NCBI GenBank assembly: GCA_013426815.1
Contig: JACDZH010000010.1
Coordinates: 1 to 35,192 of the forward strand
DNA: 35,192 nt
Reading direction: 5' to 3'
Origin: Paludibacter sp.
GTDB lineage: Bacteria; Bacteroidota; Bacteroidia; Bacteroidales; Paludibacteraceae
In this document: piece by piece, positions 26,992-35,192 of the stretch
Position numbering within the stretch: position 1 is the first letter of the stretch
Layout of the letters: the number at the start of each line of letters is the position of its first letter
Position numbers and translations under genes: made by a program
Notes under the pieces: model-generated
Told to the model about the DNA's origin: nothing
Database searches by the model: none
The model's input: only the letters and a program-made list of their open reading frames with translations

Positions 26992-29394
26992 ATGAAATCT
27001 CTTGACAAAAAATTAGTCTTTAATCGATTTGGATTTATCGTTTTCTTATTTTTCTTGTTACTGTCAGTAACAATATCGGCTCAAAAGTTGGATTGGTTAG
27101 AAGATCAACCCCCAACTGATAAAATCACTCGGGTTCAAACTAACAAGTTTACAAATCTCACAGGTTATCCCCGTAAGAGTACGGGATCTTTAAAGAAAGG
27201 CTTAACTGCTCAACAATTAGCTTGTTTTGATATCGTATGTCAGAAGCCTACATCAGCTACTGTTGCCGCTGCTCAGGCGATTAATCCCAATTTATCGTAT
27301 TTTCGCATTTTCAGTCCGCAAGCTTGGCAAGGTTTTAACGATGATATTAATGTAGAAACCAATGGATATCCTTTTAACACATCCGGACCATCAACAGCCA
27401 ACAATCAGGTATTTTCAGGCCATTGGGCATATCAGCCTTATACAACTTTAAGTGCAGGGATTACATCTGCAGCAGGAATCACTATGACTGTAAGTGCTAC
27501 TTCTAAAATCCAAGACAGTACTTATTGTGTGATCCGTCCTTCTATAAACGATTGGACAGATGCTGAACATGTATATGTGACTAAAATTGGTTCCATATTA
27601 ACACTTGATAAACGTGGGTACAAAAGTACAGCTAAGGCTTGGCCTGCAGGTTCGGTTATTGCTCAGCATACAACGGGAAACGGACCAGAAAAAGAATTAT
27701 TTGTTTACAATCTTTCAACAGAATGTCCGGAAGATAGCAATGGAAAGAAGATGAATGATGCTCTTTCAGCATGGTTAGTTAACCATTATGATAAGACAGG
27801 AACTGGTAGTCAGTTCAGTGCATCGGTGGATGGTATTCTATACGATGCAGACCCGATTGCTTTTGTTGATGGTGGTAGTATCAATACCCGTGATACAGAT
27901 TTGGATAATGATGGCGTGTCCGATTGGGGTTATGATATAGATGGCACTAATTTTTGGGGCGAAGGATTAGAATTATTTTATAAAAGAGTTAGAGATGGAA
28001 TTGATGACAAGGGACGAAACAATTTGGTGATATTAGGTGGTGTTGCAGAATCGTATGGCGTGTTACCAAATAACGGAGCTCAAATGGAAGCTGCTTGGTC
28101 GCATTTATTTGACGAAGATGGAGCTATAGCAGGTGCAAATGCTTATGATTTTGTTCCTTTTTATATGAGCGGTATGAAAGCACAAACAGGACATGGTTTT
28201 ATCGGACCACGTGTAACTGATGTACAGGGAAAAGAAGCAAGTGCATTATATCATGGTACTACCGGTCCATCTGATAATAGGGCAGTTCGTTTCTCATACG
28301 CTATGACAATGATGTTTAATGGCGCATGGTTTTCGAATCAAAATGGTTTCGGAGATGCTTTTCATTATTTCGACGAAGATGCTGTTTACACGCAAGGAGC
28401 AAATTATGGTAAGTCAGTTTTAATATCTAACACAACTGACATTCGGGCAAATAATAAATGGCTGGGTAATGCCAAAGGACAATACCAACGCATTTATGAT
28501 GCGATAACTTTTGCGACCGCTAATAATAAAATTACAAATGGAAATTTTGAATCTTCTATAAGTGGCTGGACAACAACAGCAGCAACTGTAACCCGTGTAA
28601 CTGATAAGAAACACGAAGGAAGTGCTTCGTTGCTGATAACCCCAACAATACCAAATACTAATTTACAATTATCTGGTTCAAAAGTAACTGCACCTGCTGT
28701 TTCTTTGACATTGAATCAGGAATACACATTGTGCTTTGCAGCATATAGTGATGCTCCAAGTCGCATTATCAGGGTTACTATCGGGTCACTTACATCAAAA
28801 TTATTTTTAACTCCGGGTTGGAGCAAACACGTATTATGTTGGAAAGAGAAAAATGGTGTAAGTTCAGGGTTAAAAATTGAAGTAGGAGCCGAACTTACTA
28901 AAGTGTGGATTGATCAACTCGGTTTATATACAGGTTCTGCAGATGTTTTACGTCGTGACTTTGATAATGGAATTATTTTGGCAAATGCAAGCTATTCACC
29001 AAAAACGTATGTGTTGGGTAAACCGTATAAACGTATTTTGGGTAATTTAGATGCTATAGTGAATAATGGTCAGGTAGTTACCGAAGTTACTATCCCTGCA
29101 CATGATGGATTGTTTTTAATAAATCAATCAACTACAGATGTAGAAGAGATTAATGAACTACAAATAACAGTTTATCCAAATCCATTTAATCATAATTTTA
29201 GTATTTTAATACCCAATATCGATGTTCGAAAATTAGATCTCTACAATAGTAATGGTGTGTTAATTTGTTCGCAAAACGTTGTAAACAAGTCAAGTGTAGA
29301 AGTTACTCAATTAGCAAATAGTCCTGTCGGAATCTATTTTGCTAAACTTTCAGGTTCAAACGGAATGAAATATATTAAAATTATTAAAAATTAA
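26992..29394 (+). CDS. Secreted glycoside-hydrolase-like protein with T9SS tail (paralogue 1)
   Basis: An 800-residue protein with signal peptide ending LLSVTISA-QKLDWLEDQP. The main domain (about 32-520) looks like a TIM-barrel glycosidase-like fold: NPNLSYFRIFSPQAW, DGILYDADPIAFVDGG, an EF-hand-like LDNDGVSDWGYDIDG, and VILGGVAESYGVLPNNG. It may belong to the GHL15-type hypothetical glycosidases, but I cannot confirm that. A CBM4/9-like beta domain (NGNFESSISGW..., about 515-655) and a short beta-sandwich (RRDFDNGIILANAS..) follow, then a T9SS sorting domain (VYPNPFNHNFSILIPN...IKIIKN). The next gene is a full-length paralogue 14 bp downstream. It is the first gene after module D. Confidence 0.8.
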   Translation: MKSLDKKLVFNRFGFIVFLFFLLLSVTISAQKLDWLEDQPPTDKITRVQTNKFTNLTGYPRKSTGSLKKGLTAQQLACFDIVCQKPTSATVAAAQAINPNLSYFRIFSPQAWQGFNDDINVETNGYPFNTSGPSTANNQVFSGHWAYQPYTTLSAGITSAAGITMTVSATSKIQDSTYCVIRPSINDWTDAEHVYVTKIGSILTLDKRGYKSTAKAWPAGSVIAQHTTGNGPEKELFVYNLSTECPEDSNGKKMNDALSAWLVNHYDKTGTGSQFSASVDGILYDADPIAFVDGGSINTRDTDLDNDGVSDWGYDIDGTNFWGEGLELFYKRVRDGIDDKGRNNLVILGGVAESYGVLPNNGAQMEAAWSHLFDEDGAIAGANAYDFVPFYMSGMKAQTGHGFIGPRVTDVQGKEASALYHGTTGPSDNRAVRFSYAMTMMFNGAWFSNQNGFGDAFHYFDEDAVYTQGANYGKSVLISNTTDIRANNKWLGNAKGQYQRIYDAITFATANNKITNGNFESSISGWTTTAATVTRVTDKKHEGSASLLITPTIPNTNLQLSGSKVTAPAVSLTLNQEYTLCFAAYSDAPSRIIRVTIGSLTSKLFLTPGWSKHVLCWKEKNGVSSGLKIEVGAELTKVWIDQLGLYTGSADVLRRDFDNGIILANASYSPKTYVLGKPYKRILGNLDAIVNNGQVVTEVTIPAHDGLFLINQSTTDVEEINELQITVYPNPFNHNFSILIPNIDVRKLDLYNSNGVLICSQNVVNKSSVEVTQLANSPVGIYFAKLSGSNGMKYIKIIKN

Positions 29395-29408
29395 AAACTA
29401 CAATTATT

Positions 29409-31562
29409 ATGTCATTTTTTAAAGAACAACTTATTAGCTTCAGGCTAATCGCATCAGTATTATTACTACTAAATTTGATGTTTATTTCGCAATTATCTGC
29501 TCAAAAATTAGACTGGCTTGAAGACCAACCATCAGTTAACAAAGCAGTTCGGGTTCAAACCAATAAGTTTTCAGGCATCGATAGTTATCCGCGAAGGAGT
29601 ATTGGTTCCATCAAAAATGGTAAAATAACTCCTGAACAAATGGCTTGCTACGATTTGATTTGTGCGAAAATTTTGAATGTAGAAACTATTATTAAAGCAC
29701 AGGCAATCAATCCAAATCTTTCATTGCTGCGAATTTTCAGTCCACAGGCATGGCAAGGTTCACTGGATGCTCCTGATAAACAAGGCAACGGGTATCCATT
29801 TAATACAACAGGACTGGCAACAGCAAACAATCAGTTTTTTGCAGGACATTGGGCTTATAAACCCTTTACCATATTAAATGTTTCAATAGGTAAAGATATA
29901 AATCAGTCTCTCTCAGTTGAAAATGCAGAAAATATTTCAGTTGGTTCACATTATTATGTAGTTCGTCAGGCAAAGTCCGACTGGAGTAAAGCAGAGCATC
30001 TACGCATAACTAAAACAACTGATGGTAAAATGATAATTGATGAACGTGGATATAAAAGCGAAATTTTTGAATGGCCCGCCGGATCTGTTTTAGCCATGCA
30101 TCAAGCTGGAAACGGAGCTGGTAACAAAAATTGGGTTTATAACCATTCAACAGCATGTCCTAAAGATGCAAATCGGAAGCGGGCTTGCGAAGCCTTAGCC
30201 GACTGGTTAGCTGAAAATTATGACGAAGACCCTGATGGCAAACTAACAACAGTTCAGGTTGATGGTATTTTGTATGATGCTGATCCAAATGCATTTATTG
30301 ATGGTGGAGGGATAAAAAACAGAAATGCTGATTTAGATAATGATGGTAAATCCGACTGGGGTTTTGCTGCTGATGGCACTAATCATTGGGGCGAAGGATT
30401 AGAAGTTTTTTACCAACGTGTTCGTTCAAATCTTGATAAAAAAGGTCGAAAAAACGCTGTAATTTTAGGTGGTGTTGCTGAAAGTTGGGGCATCTTACCT
30501 AATAATGGAACACAGATGGAAGCAGCCTGGTCGCATCAATTTGGCGAAGACGGCGCTAAAGCAAAAAACTATAAATACTTTAATTTTTATTTCTCAGGCA
30601 TGAAAGCTCAAACTGCTAAAGGAGAAATTTATCCGCGAGTATCAGATTTACAAGGAAAAGAAGCGAGTGCTATTTATCCCGGAAAATCGGGAGAAACTCG
30701 CAATGAACCAGTCCGTTTTTCGTATGCAATGACTATGCTTTTTGATGGAGCCTGGTTTAGTAATCAAAACGGTTTCGACGATGCATTTCACTACTTTGAT
30801 GAAGATGCAGTTTACATTCAAAAAGGTGAAAATTTTGGAAAATCTGTTCCTAAAACAAATACTATTGATATACTTAAAAACGATAAATGGCTTGGGAAAG
30901 CTTTAGGAGCTTATCAACGTATTTATGATGCTTCGAAATTTGCAAAAAAAATGAATATTTTGACTTTTGGCGATTTTGAGTTAGCAAATGAGTTAAACCT
31001 GAAAACAAAAAAAGCATCGGCTTCTGTAGTTAACAACAAAAGCTATGAGGGGAAATCATCGTTATTGATAACTCCTGTTAAACCAAATACAAGTTTTCAG
31101 ATGAATGGAGCATCAGCTTCTTGTGGCTCTTTGACATTACTGGCTAAAAAAGAATATACCATTTGCTTTGCTATCAACAGCGAGGTTTCTGCACGTAAAA
31201 TTAGGATAGTATGTGGTTCATATGCGCAGGATATTTTTATAACTCCGGGCTGGAATAAACATGTTATTTCTTGGAAGCAAGAAAAAGAAGAGAATACAAC
31301 ACTGACTTTCGAAGTTGGAATGGAATTAACTCCAATTTGGGTCGATCAACTTGGTTTGTACGAAGGTGGAGCTGAAATTTTCCGCCGCGATTTTGAACAC
31401 GGAATTGTATTGGCAAATGCCAGTTCTGTTTCGAAAACTATAGATTTAAAAGGTAAATATCGCCGGATAGCAGGAAATCTTGATAAAGTGGCAAACAACG
31501 GACAAGTAGTTACCGAAGTTACTTTGGCACCTTACGATGGATTGTTTTTAGTGAAAGAATAA
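29409..31562 (+). CDS. Secreted glycoside-hydrolase-like protein lacking a T9SS tail (paralogue 2)
   Basis: A 717-residue tandem paralogue of the preceding protein, similar throughout: signal then SAQKLDWLEDQP, NPNLSLLRIFSPQAWQG, DGILYDADPNAFIDGGG, LDNDGKSDWGFAADGTN, ILGGVAESWGILPNNG, and the beta-sandwich RRDFEHGIVLANASS. It stops exactly where paralogue 1 continues into the sorting domain (..YDGLFLVKE), so it should stay in the periplasm or reach the outside by another route. No remnant of a sorting domain is seen after the stop. The 14-bp gap to paralogue 1 indicates co-transcription. Function as for paralogue 1: probable glycan-active enzyme, unproven. Confidence 0.8.
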   Translation: MSFFKEQLISFRLIASVLLLLNLMFISQLSAQKLDWLEDQPSVNKAVRVQTNKFSGIDSYPRRSIGSIKNGKITPEQMACYDLICAKILNVETIIKAQAINPNLSLLRIFSPQAWQGSLDAPDKQGNGYPFNTTGLATANNQFFAGHWAYKPFTILNVSIGKDINQSLSVENAENISVGSHYYVVRQAKSDWSKAEHLRITKTTDGKMIIDERGYKSEIFEWPAGSVLAMHQAGNGAGNKNWVYNHSTACPKDANRKRACEALADWLAENYDEDPDGKLTTVQVDGILYDADPNAFIDGGGIKNRNADLDNDGKSDWGFAADGTNHWGEGLEVFYQRVRSNLDKKGRKNAVILGGVAESWGILPNNGTQMEAAWSHQFGEDGAKAKNYKYFNFYFSGMKAQTAKGEIYPRVSDLQGKEASAIYPGKSGETRNEPVRFSYAMTMLFDGAWFSNQNGFDDAFHYFDEDAVYIQKGENFGKSVPKTNTIDILKNDKWLGKALGAYQRIYDASKFAKKMNILTFGDFELANELNLKTKKASASVVNNKSYEGKSSLLITPVKPNTSFQMNGASASCGSLTLLAKKEYTICFAINSEVSARKIRIVCGSYAQDIFITPGWNKHVISWKQEKEENTTLTFEVGMELTPIWVDQLGLYEGGAEIFRRDFEHGIVLANASSVSKTIDLKGKYRRIAGNLDKVANNGQVVTEVTLAPYDGLFLVKE

Positions 31563-31717
31563 GAGTTTTTTTTGAAACAAATATTATTTTCTGACAATGA
31601 AAATTGGATAAGGAATTCCAAATTTACGAAGGTATAACAAGAATCAATGACATCAGAATGTATCTTCTTGTAATCAATTTTAATAAGATAGGCAATATTA
31701 TAACATAATAAAATATA

Positions 31718-33991
31718 ATGAAACGTTCGTCTATCTTAATATTTCTTATCTCCTTTGTTTTGATTCTTAATGCTATAAATCCAACTGAACAATTAGAAAT
31801 TAACAAAGCCGGTTATCCAAAATCATTTATGTTTTGGCAACATGTACGCGATTTTATTAACAATTTATCACTGTCGGAGCAACAACTCGACAACGAGTTG
31901 ATGAAATTAAATGGAATATGTAGTCCATCAAATATTTGGATGAAGATTGTAGATTTTAAAAGAAGACATCCTGAAAAATTTACTTATCTTTTTATTCAAG
32001 GTAGTGTTGTTGCTGAGGCTCCATGTCGATACGATCCGTTTACTCGTTCCGATTTTTATGATGGTCATTGGGTCTATTTTGAAGGTTCAAAAATAACTTC
32101 CGATATAAATGCAACTCAAACAATAATTCCGGTTACAATCCCAAGTTTATATAAAACAAACGATGATATTGCCTTATGTGAAATTGGTACTGATAACAAA
32201 CCTAACTGGAATATATGTGAGCAAGTTAAATGTACAGAAGTAAATACAACCAATAGTACAATTAAAGTTATCAGAGCTAAATATAACACTTCTGCAAAAA
32301 CTTTTCTTGCCAACAAAGTCTGGGCTGCATCATATGCTTACTGGGATTGGGGATACCCTGGTACTGGTGCTATTTCGTGGACAATAAATTTTTCTACAAC
32401 CTGTCCGAAAGACAAACAAAACAAACCCAATGTCGATATTTTATACGATAAAATTACTGCTTACTTTGCTCCCGGTGGTGAGTTGGAGAATTTTGATGGA
32501 CTTGACTTTGATTTATGTTACAGTACTCCTACATCGGCAAATACAAATATTAGAGGATTTGATACGAATGGTGATGGCTTAGTGGATGGCGGTTCCTTCA
32601 ATGGTAAAAATGAATTTGGAATTGGATTGTATAATTTTCATAAAAGATTGCGTACTGCCATAAGTCCCAATAAACTTTTAATGGGCGATTCTGCAAATAA
32701 AAATCATCAGCGTAGTTTTACAATTCTTAACGGGAGCGAAAGTGAATGGTGGCCCAAATTTGAAGATATGGATCTGACTTATTATTCGAGCGGTGTTAAC
32801 TTGCGTAATTTGTGGAAAACCAATGGTTATTTACCTACTTTCAGTTATTTTGTTCACAAAGTAGGAGGTGATTCCAGAACAGTTGGTTTAGCAATACCTT
32901 TTAACATACATAGATTGGTTTTTGCCGCTGCTCAATTTACTGTTAATGCTTTATCTGTTCACCCCACAAGTATGCCAAGACCTGTTTCTGGAAATTTGTA
33001 TCCAATTTGGGATGAAATGGTAAAAGGGATTGAAAATAAGCGAAATTGGTTGGGAAATCCAACAACGCCAACTGTTTATCTGGCTCAGCAACAACCCGAT
33101 TTGTTGAACTCCGAAGGAAAAACAATTGCAGAAAATTTTTTACAGAAGTTTCAAGGAGATGGACAGTGTAATTTTACAAAAATAACAAATGGTATTGCAA
33201 TATCATCTAATTCATCTGTTGCAAATGTAATTAGGTTTACAATAAATGACATTCCATGTAATGGTCAAGATTTATTCCTTTCATTTGATATGTACGGTAC
33301 TTAAATGACTGGATATGCTTCGGAATATGCTCGTTTTGTATCATTAAAAGCAAGCTCAGGTAGCCCTGATCAGGAATTTTATATCAATACTCGTACATTC
33401 AATAATCAATTATCATTCAGAGGTATAACATGTACAACAGTAAATGTAACCTTCGAAGTAGAAGGAAATCAGACAGTTGTACTATTAAACTTAACAGCAC
33501 ATGCATACCCCGATGCTACATATAGATTGTTTGACAATGGGATAGTACTTGCAAATCCTTCCGATAACTCGTATGAGTTTGATTTGTCAAAAATTGCTCC
33601 GGGAGTTGGATTCAAACGGATTAAAGCAACAACACAACAAGATGCAACAACGAATAATGGAAGTATTGTAGGTGAAAAAGTAACATTGGGATTAAGAGAT
33701 GGATTGTATCTCGAAAAGTATAATGTAAATGCATTAAAAGATATTTCAACAGGAAATAATATTGGTTTTCAATTATTTCCTAATCCATGTATTGATTATA
33801 TTACCCTACAAAACACATCAAACAACGAAGAAACGTATTATGATATTTTTGATATAAGTGGAAAAAATATTAGTTCCGGATTCTTAAACTCAGATGTGGC
33901 CACAATTAAAACTAACTTTACTAAAGGAATGTATTTAATTTTATTGAAAAACAACAAACAAACTTTTTACTCAAAATTAATTAAAAAATAA
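31718..33991 (+). pseudogene. Third glycoside-hydrolase-like paralogue, split by in-frame TAA
   Basis: ORFs 31718-33304 and 33305-33991 are in one frame: ..LFLSFDMYGT, TAA, MTGYASEYARFVSL... Comparison with paralogues 1 and 2 shows that the stop falls inside the CBM-like beta domain. The first part has a signal (SSILIFLISFVLILNA) and a diverged main domain (NFDGLDFDLCY, EF-hand-like FDTNGDGLVDGGSF). The second has the shared beta-sandwich (FDNGIVLANPSDNS..GLRDGLYLEK) and a T9SS sorting domain (LFPNPCIDYITLQN..KLIKK). The TAA is directly followed by ATG, so the second half could be made by re-initiation, but it would lack a signal peptide. One nonsense change in a gene of about 757 codons is the simplest reading. 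Confidence 0.78.
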
Positions 33992-33994
33992 ATC

Positions 33995-34693
33995 ATGAAC
34001 AGACAATTATATTACCATTTATTTAAAATATTGTGGGTGAAAAATTTGAAAATCATAATTTTGTTATTTTTTTTAACAGGAACAGATTTAAGCGCACAGG
34101 AAGATGAAGAAAATGTGTCGCATTATGTTTTTGCAGATTTTATTCTAGGTAATGTGAAGCAAAAAGATGGCAATTCCTTTTCTACCTTATTGAATTATAA
34201 CACTTTGACCGAAGAAATGATATTTATGAATAATGGAACAAATTTAGCATTGGATAAAATTGAAACTATCGATTCGGTAATTATAAACAAACATATCTAT
34301 ATTCCAAAAGATAAAGCTTTTTTCGAACAACTACTTGCAGGAAAAATATCACTTTTCATACAGCATAAAAGTGAATTGGAGACAAAAGGCAATCAGGTTG
34401 GCTATGGTGGAACATCCCTCATCTCTTCAACATCTAAAATGAGTACACTTTCCAGTTCAGGATTGGTGTATAATTTAAAGTTACCGGCTGAATATTCTAT
34501 TGAAGATAACACACATTATTGGATTAGATTTAACAATAAATATTACCAAATAGAAAATGAAAAGAGTTTGCGGAAAATATTTGTAGATTATGAAAAAGAA
34601 ATTAAATCGTTTATTAAATCTAACAAAGTGAAATTTACAGATGAATCTGGACTTCGGAAATTAGTTGAACACCTAAACAATATTGCACGATAA
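33995..34693 (+). CDS. Secreted protein of unknown function
   Basis: A 232-residue protein that starts 3 bp after the third paralogue's stop. The N-terminus is a signal peptide with a basic lead (VKNLKIIILLFFLTGTDLSAQ). The rest is rich in polar and aromatic residues, with a glycine/serine stretch in the middle (NQVGYGGTSLISSTSKMSTLSSSG) and a lysine-rich helical C-terminus. I do not recognise a family or catalytic motif. Position suggests it belongs to the same transcript as the glycosidase-like genes. Confidence 0.7.
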   Translation: MNRQLYYHLFKILWVKNLKIIILLFFLTGTDLSAQEDEENVSHYVFADFILGNVKQKDGNSFSTLLNYNTLTEEMIFMNNGTNLALDKIETIDSVIINKHIYIPKDKAFFEQLLAGKISLFIQHKSELETKGNQVGYGGTSLISSTSKMSTLSSSGLVYNLKLPAEYSIEDNTHYWIRFNNKYYQIENEKSLRKIFVDYEKEIKSFIKSNKVKFTDESGLRKLVEHLNNIAR

Positions 34694-34738
34694 ATATTCA
34701 ATCGAAAACATAATTATAATAAAGATAAAATAAATAAT

Positions 34739-35192
34739 GAGATTATTAATTGTTTTTTTTATAATACTACTGTTGAGTTTTAGCTCAGCAAATAGCAAAA
34801 AACTTTTTGCAACCAACAATGCAGACGATACTCCTGCTTTGTTTTCATTTTCGACAGGGAGGTTATTCAGTTTATCATTTAAAGCCAGCAACTGTCAATA
34901 GCTCCGGATTAAGAGTAATTATTTCGGCTGCATTCAATGGTGCTGTACATTGTCATAACAGGCAAGGTGAATTGTTATGGAAAAACGAAAACAATAAAGA
35001 TTTTCCGTTTGATTTGGCTGTTGCCGATATTGACAATGATGGATTTGATGAATCGTTTATTACCACATCAGGTGGGAATGTTTATGCTTACGATCACGAT
35101 GGTAAACAATTGTGGACTTTTTCTAATACATCACAGCTTTAGTAATTGTAACGAATTAAACTTTACAAACTGGAGTTAATCACATAATTCCA
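34739..35192 (+). pseudogene. Frameshifted, window-truncated FG-GAP/PQQ-repeat-like secreted protein
   Basis: Translation from ATG 34739 gives a signal peptide (MRLLIVFFIILLLSFSSANS) and ..DDTPALFSFSTG. The homologous continuation GGYSVYHLKPATVNSSG...GELLWKN lies in another frame; removing one G from the run at 34857-34859 restores it. The second part has FG-GAP-like DIDNDGFDESF followed by PQQ-propeller-like GGNVYAYDHDGKQLWTF. The frame is lost again after TSQL (TAG); a fragment TGVNHII in another frame may be its continuation. The window ends before the gene does. The ORF-track start at 34807 is out of frame with the signal peptide. Confidence 0.65.

Noticed and set aside
1636-33304. Alternative genetic code or stop-codon recoding to explain the in-frame stops
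   Set aside because: All three stop codons occur within frames, some genes also carry frameshifts, and intact neighbours end normally with the same codons.
1-35192. CRISPR array, tRNA or rRNA genes
   Set aside because: No regularly spaced repeat-spacer pattern and no tRNA- or rRNA-like sequence was seen on either strand.

Overview
The window is low-GC DNA from a member of the Bacteroidota. The evidence is repeated type IX secretion (T9SS) C-terminal sorting domains, Bacteroidota-type promoters (TTTG ... TAnnTTTG), and the protein families present. It reads as a carbohydrate-use locus without a SusC/SusD pair. Several genes are visibly decaying.

Left part (56-12100, all minus strand; transcription runs right to left). 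A two-module pectin-lyase-fold protein with a T9SS tail comes first. It is followed by an exported sugar isomerase/epimerase-like TIM barrel, an MFS transporter, a Gfo/Idh/MocA oxidoreductase and a cytoplasmic isomerase/epimerase. A three-part membrane dehydrogenase comes next: a Tat-type gluconate 2-dehydrogenase subunit 3-like protein, a GMC flavoprotein and a nine-haem cytochrome c. A ruined second copy of the GMC gene ends the run. This gene set fits oxidation of a sugar or glycoside to a keto intermediate outside the cytoplasm, followed by isomerisation, lysis or reduction. The substrate cannot be read from the sequence.

Middle part (12562-21161, minus strand). There is a TIM-barrel glycosidase-like protein (DUF6259-like) with a T9SS tail, a degenerate sulfatase with a CBM6-like module, and an operon of a PhoD-like metallophosphatase, a small membrane-anchored protein and an ArsP/SO_0444-type permease. 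An orphan ECF sigma factor follows. A gene-poor stretch (21.2-22.6 kb) holds a 307-bp fold-back element with 14-bp inverted ends and the wreck of an IS1634-type transposase.

Right part. A TldE-like and a TldD-like protein (22585-26011, minus) both have export signals, and the TldD-like gene is broken by one in-frame TAG. On the plus strand (26992-33991) are three related secreted glycoside-hydrolase-like proteins, the third split by an in-frame TAA. An unrecognised secreted protein and a frameshifted, truncated FG-GAP/PQQ-like gene follow.

Main discovery: four transcription units (pectin-lyase-fold operon, sulfatase/DUF6259 unit, PhoD/permease operon, glycosidase-like tandem) are each preceded by the same rigidly spaced module. 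It reads TGTTTTAYAACA - 10 bp - TGTCCACA - 14 bp - TGACTTA, always in the same orientation toward the gene. This defines a local regulon and looks like a dyad operator joined to an alternative-sigma-factor promoter. The orphan ECF sigma gene lies beside one copy and is the obvious candidate to read it.
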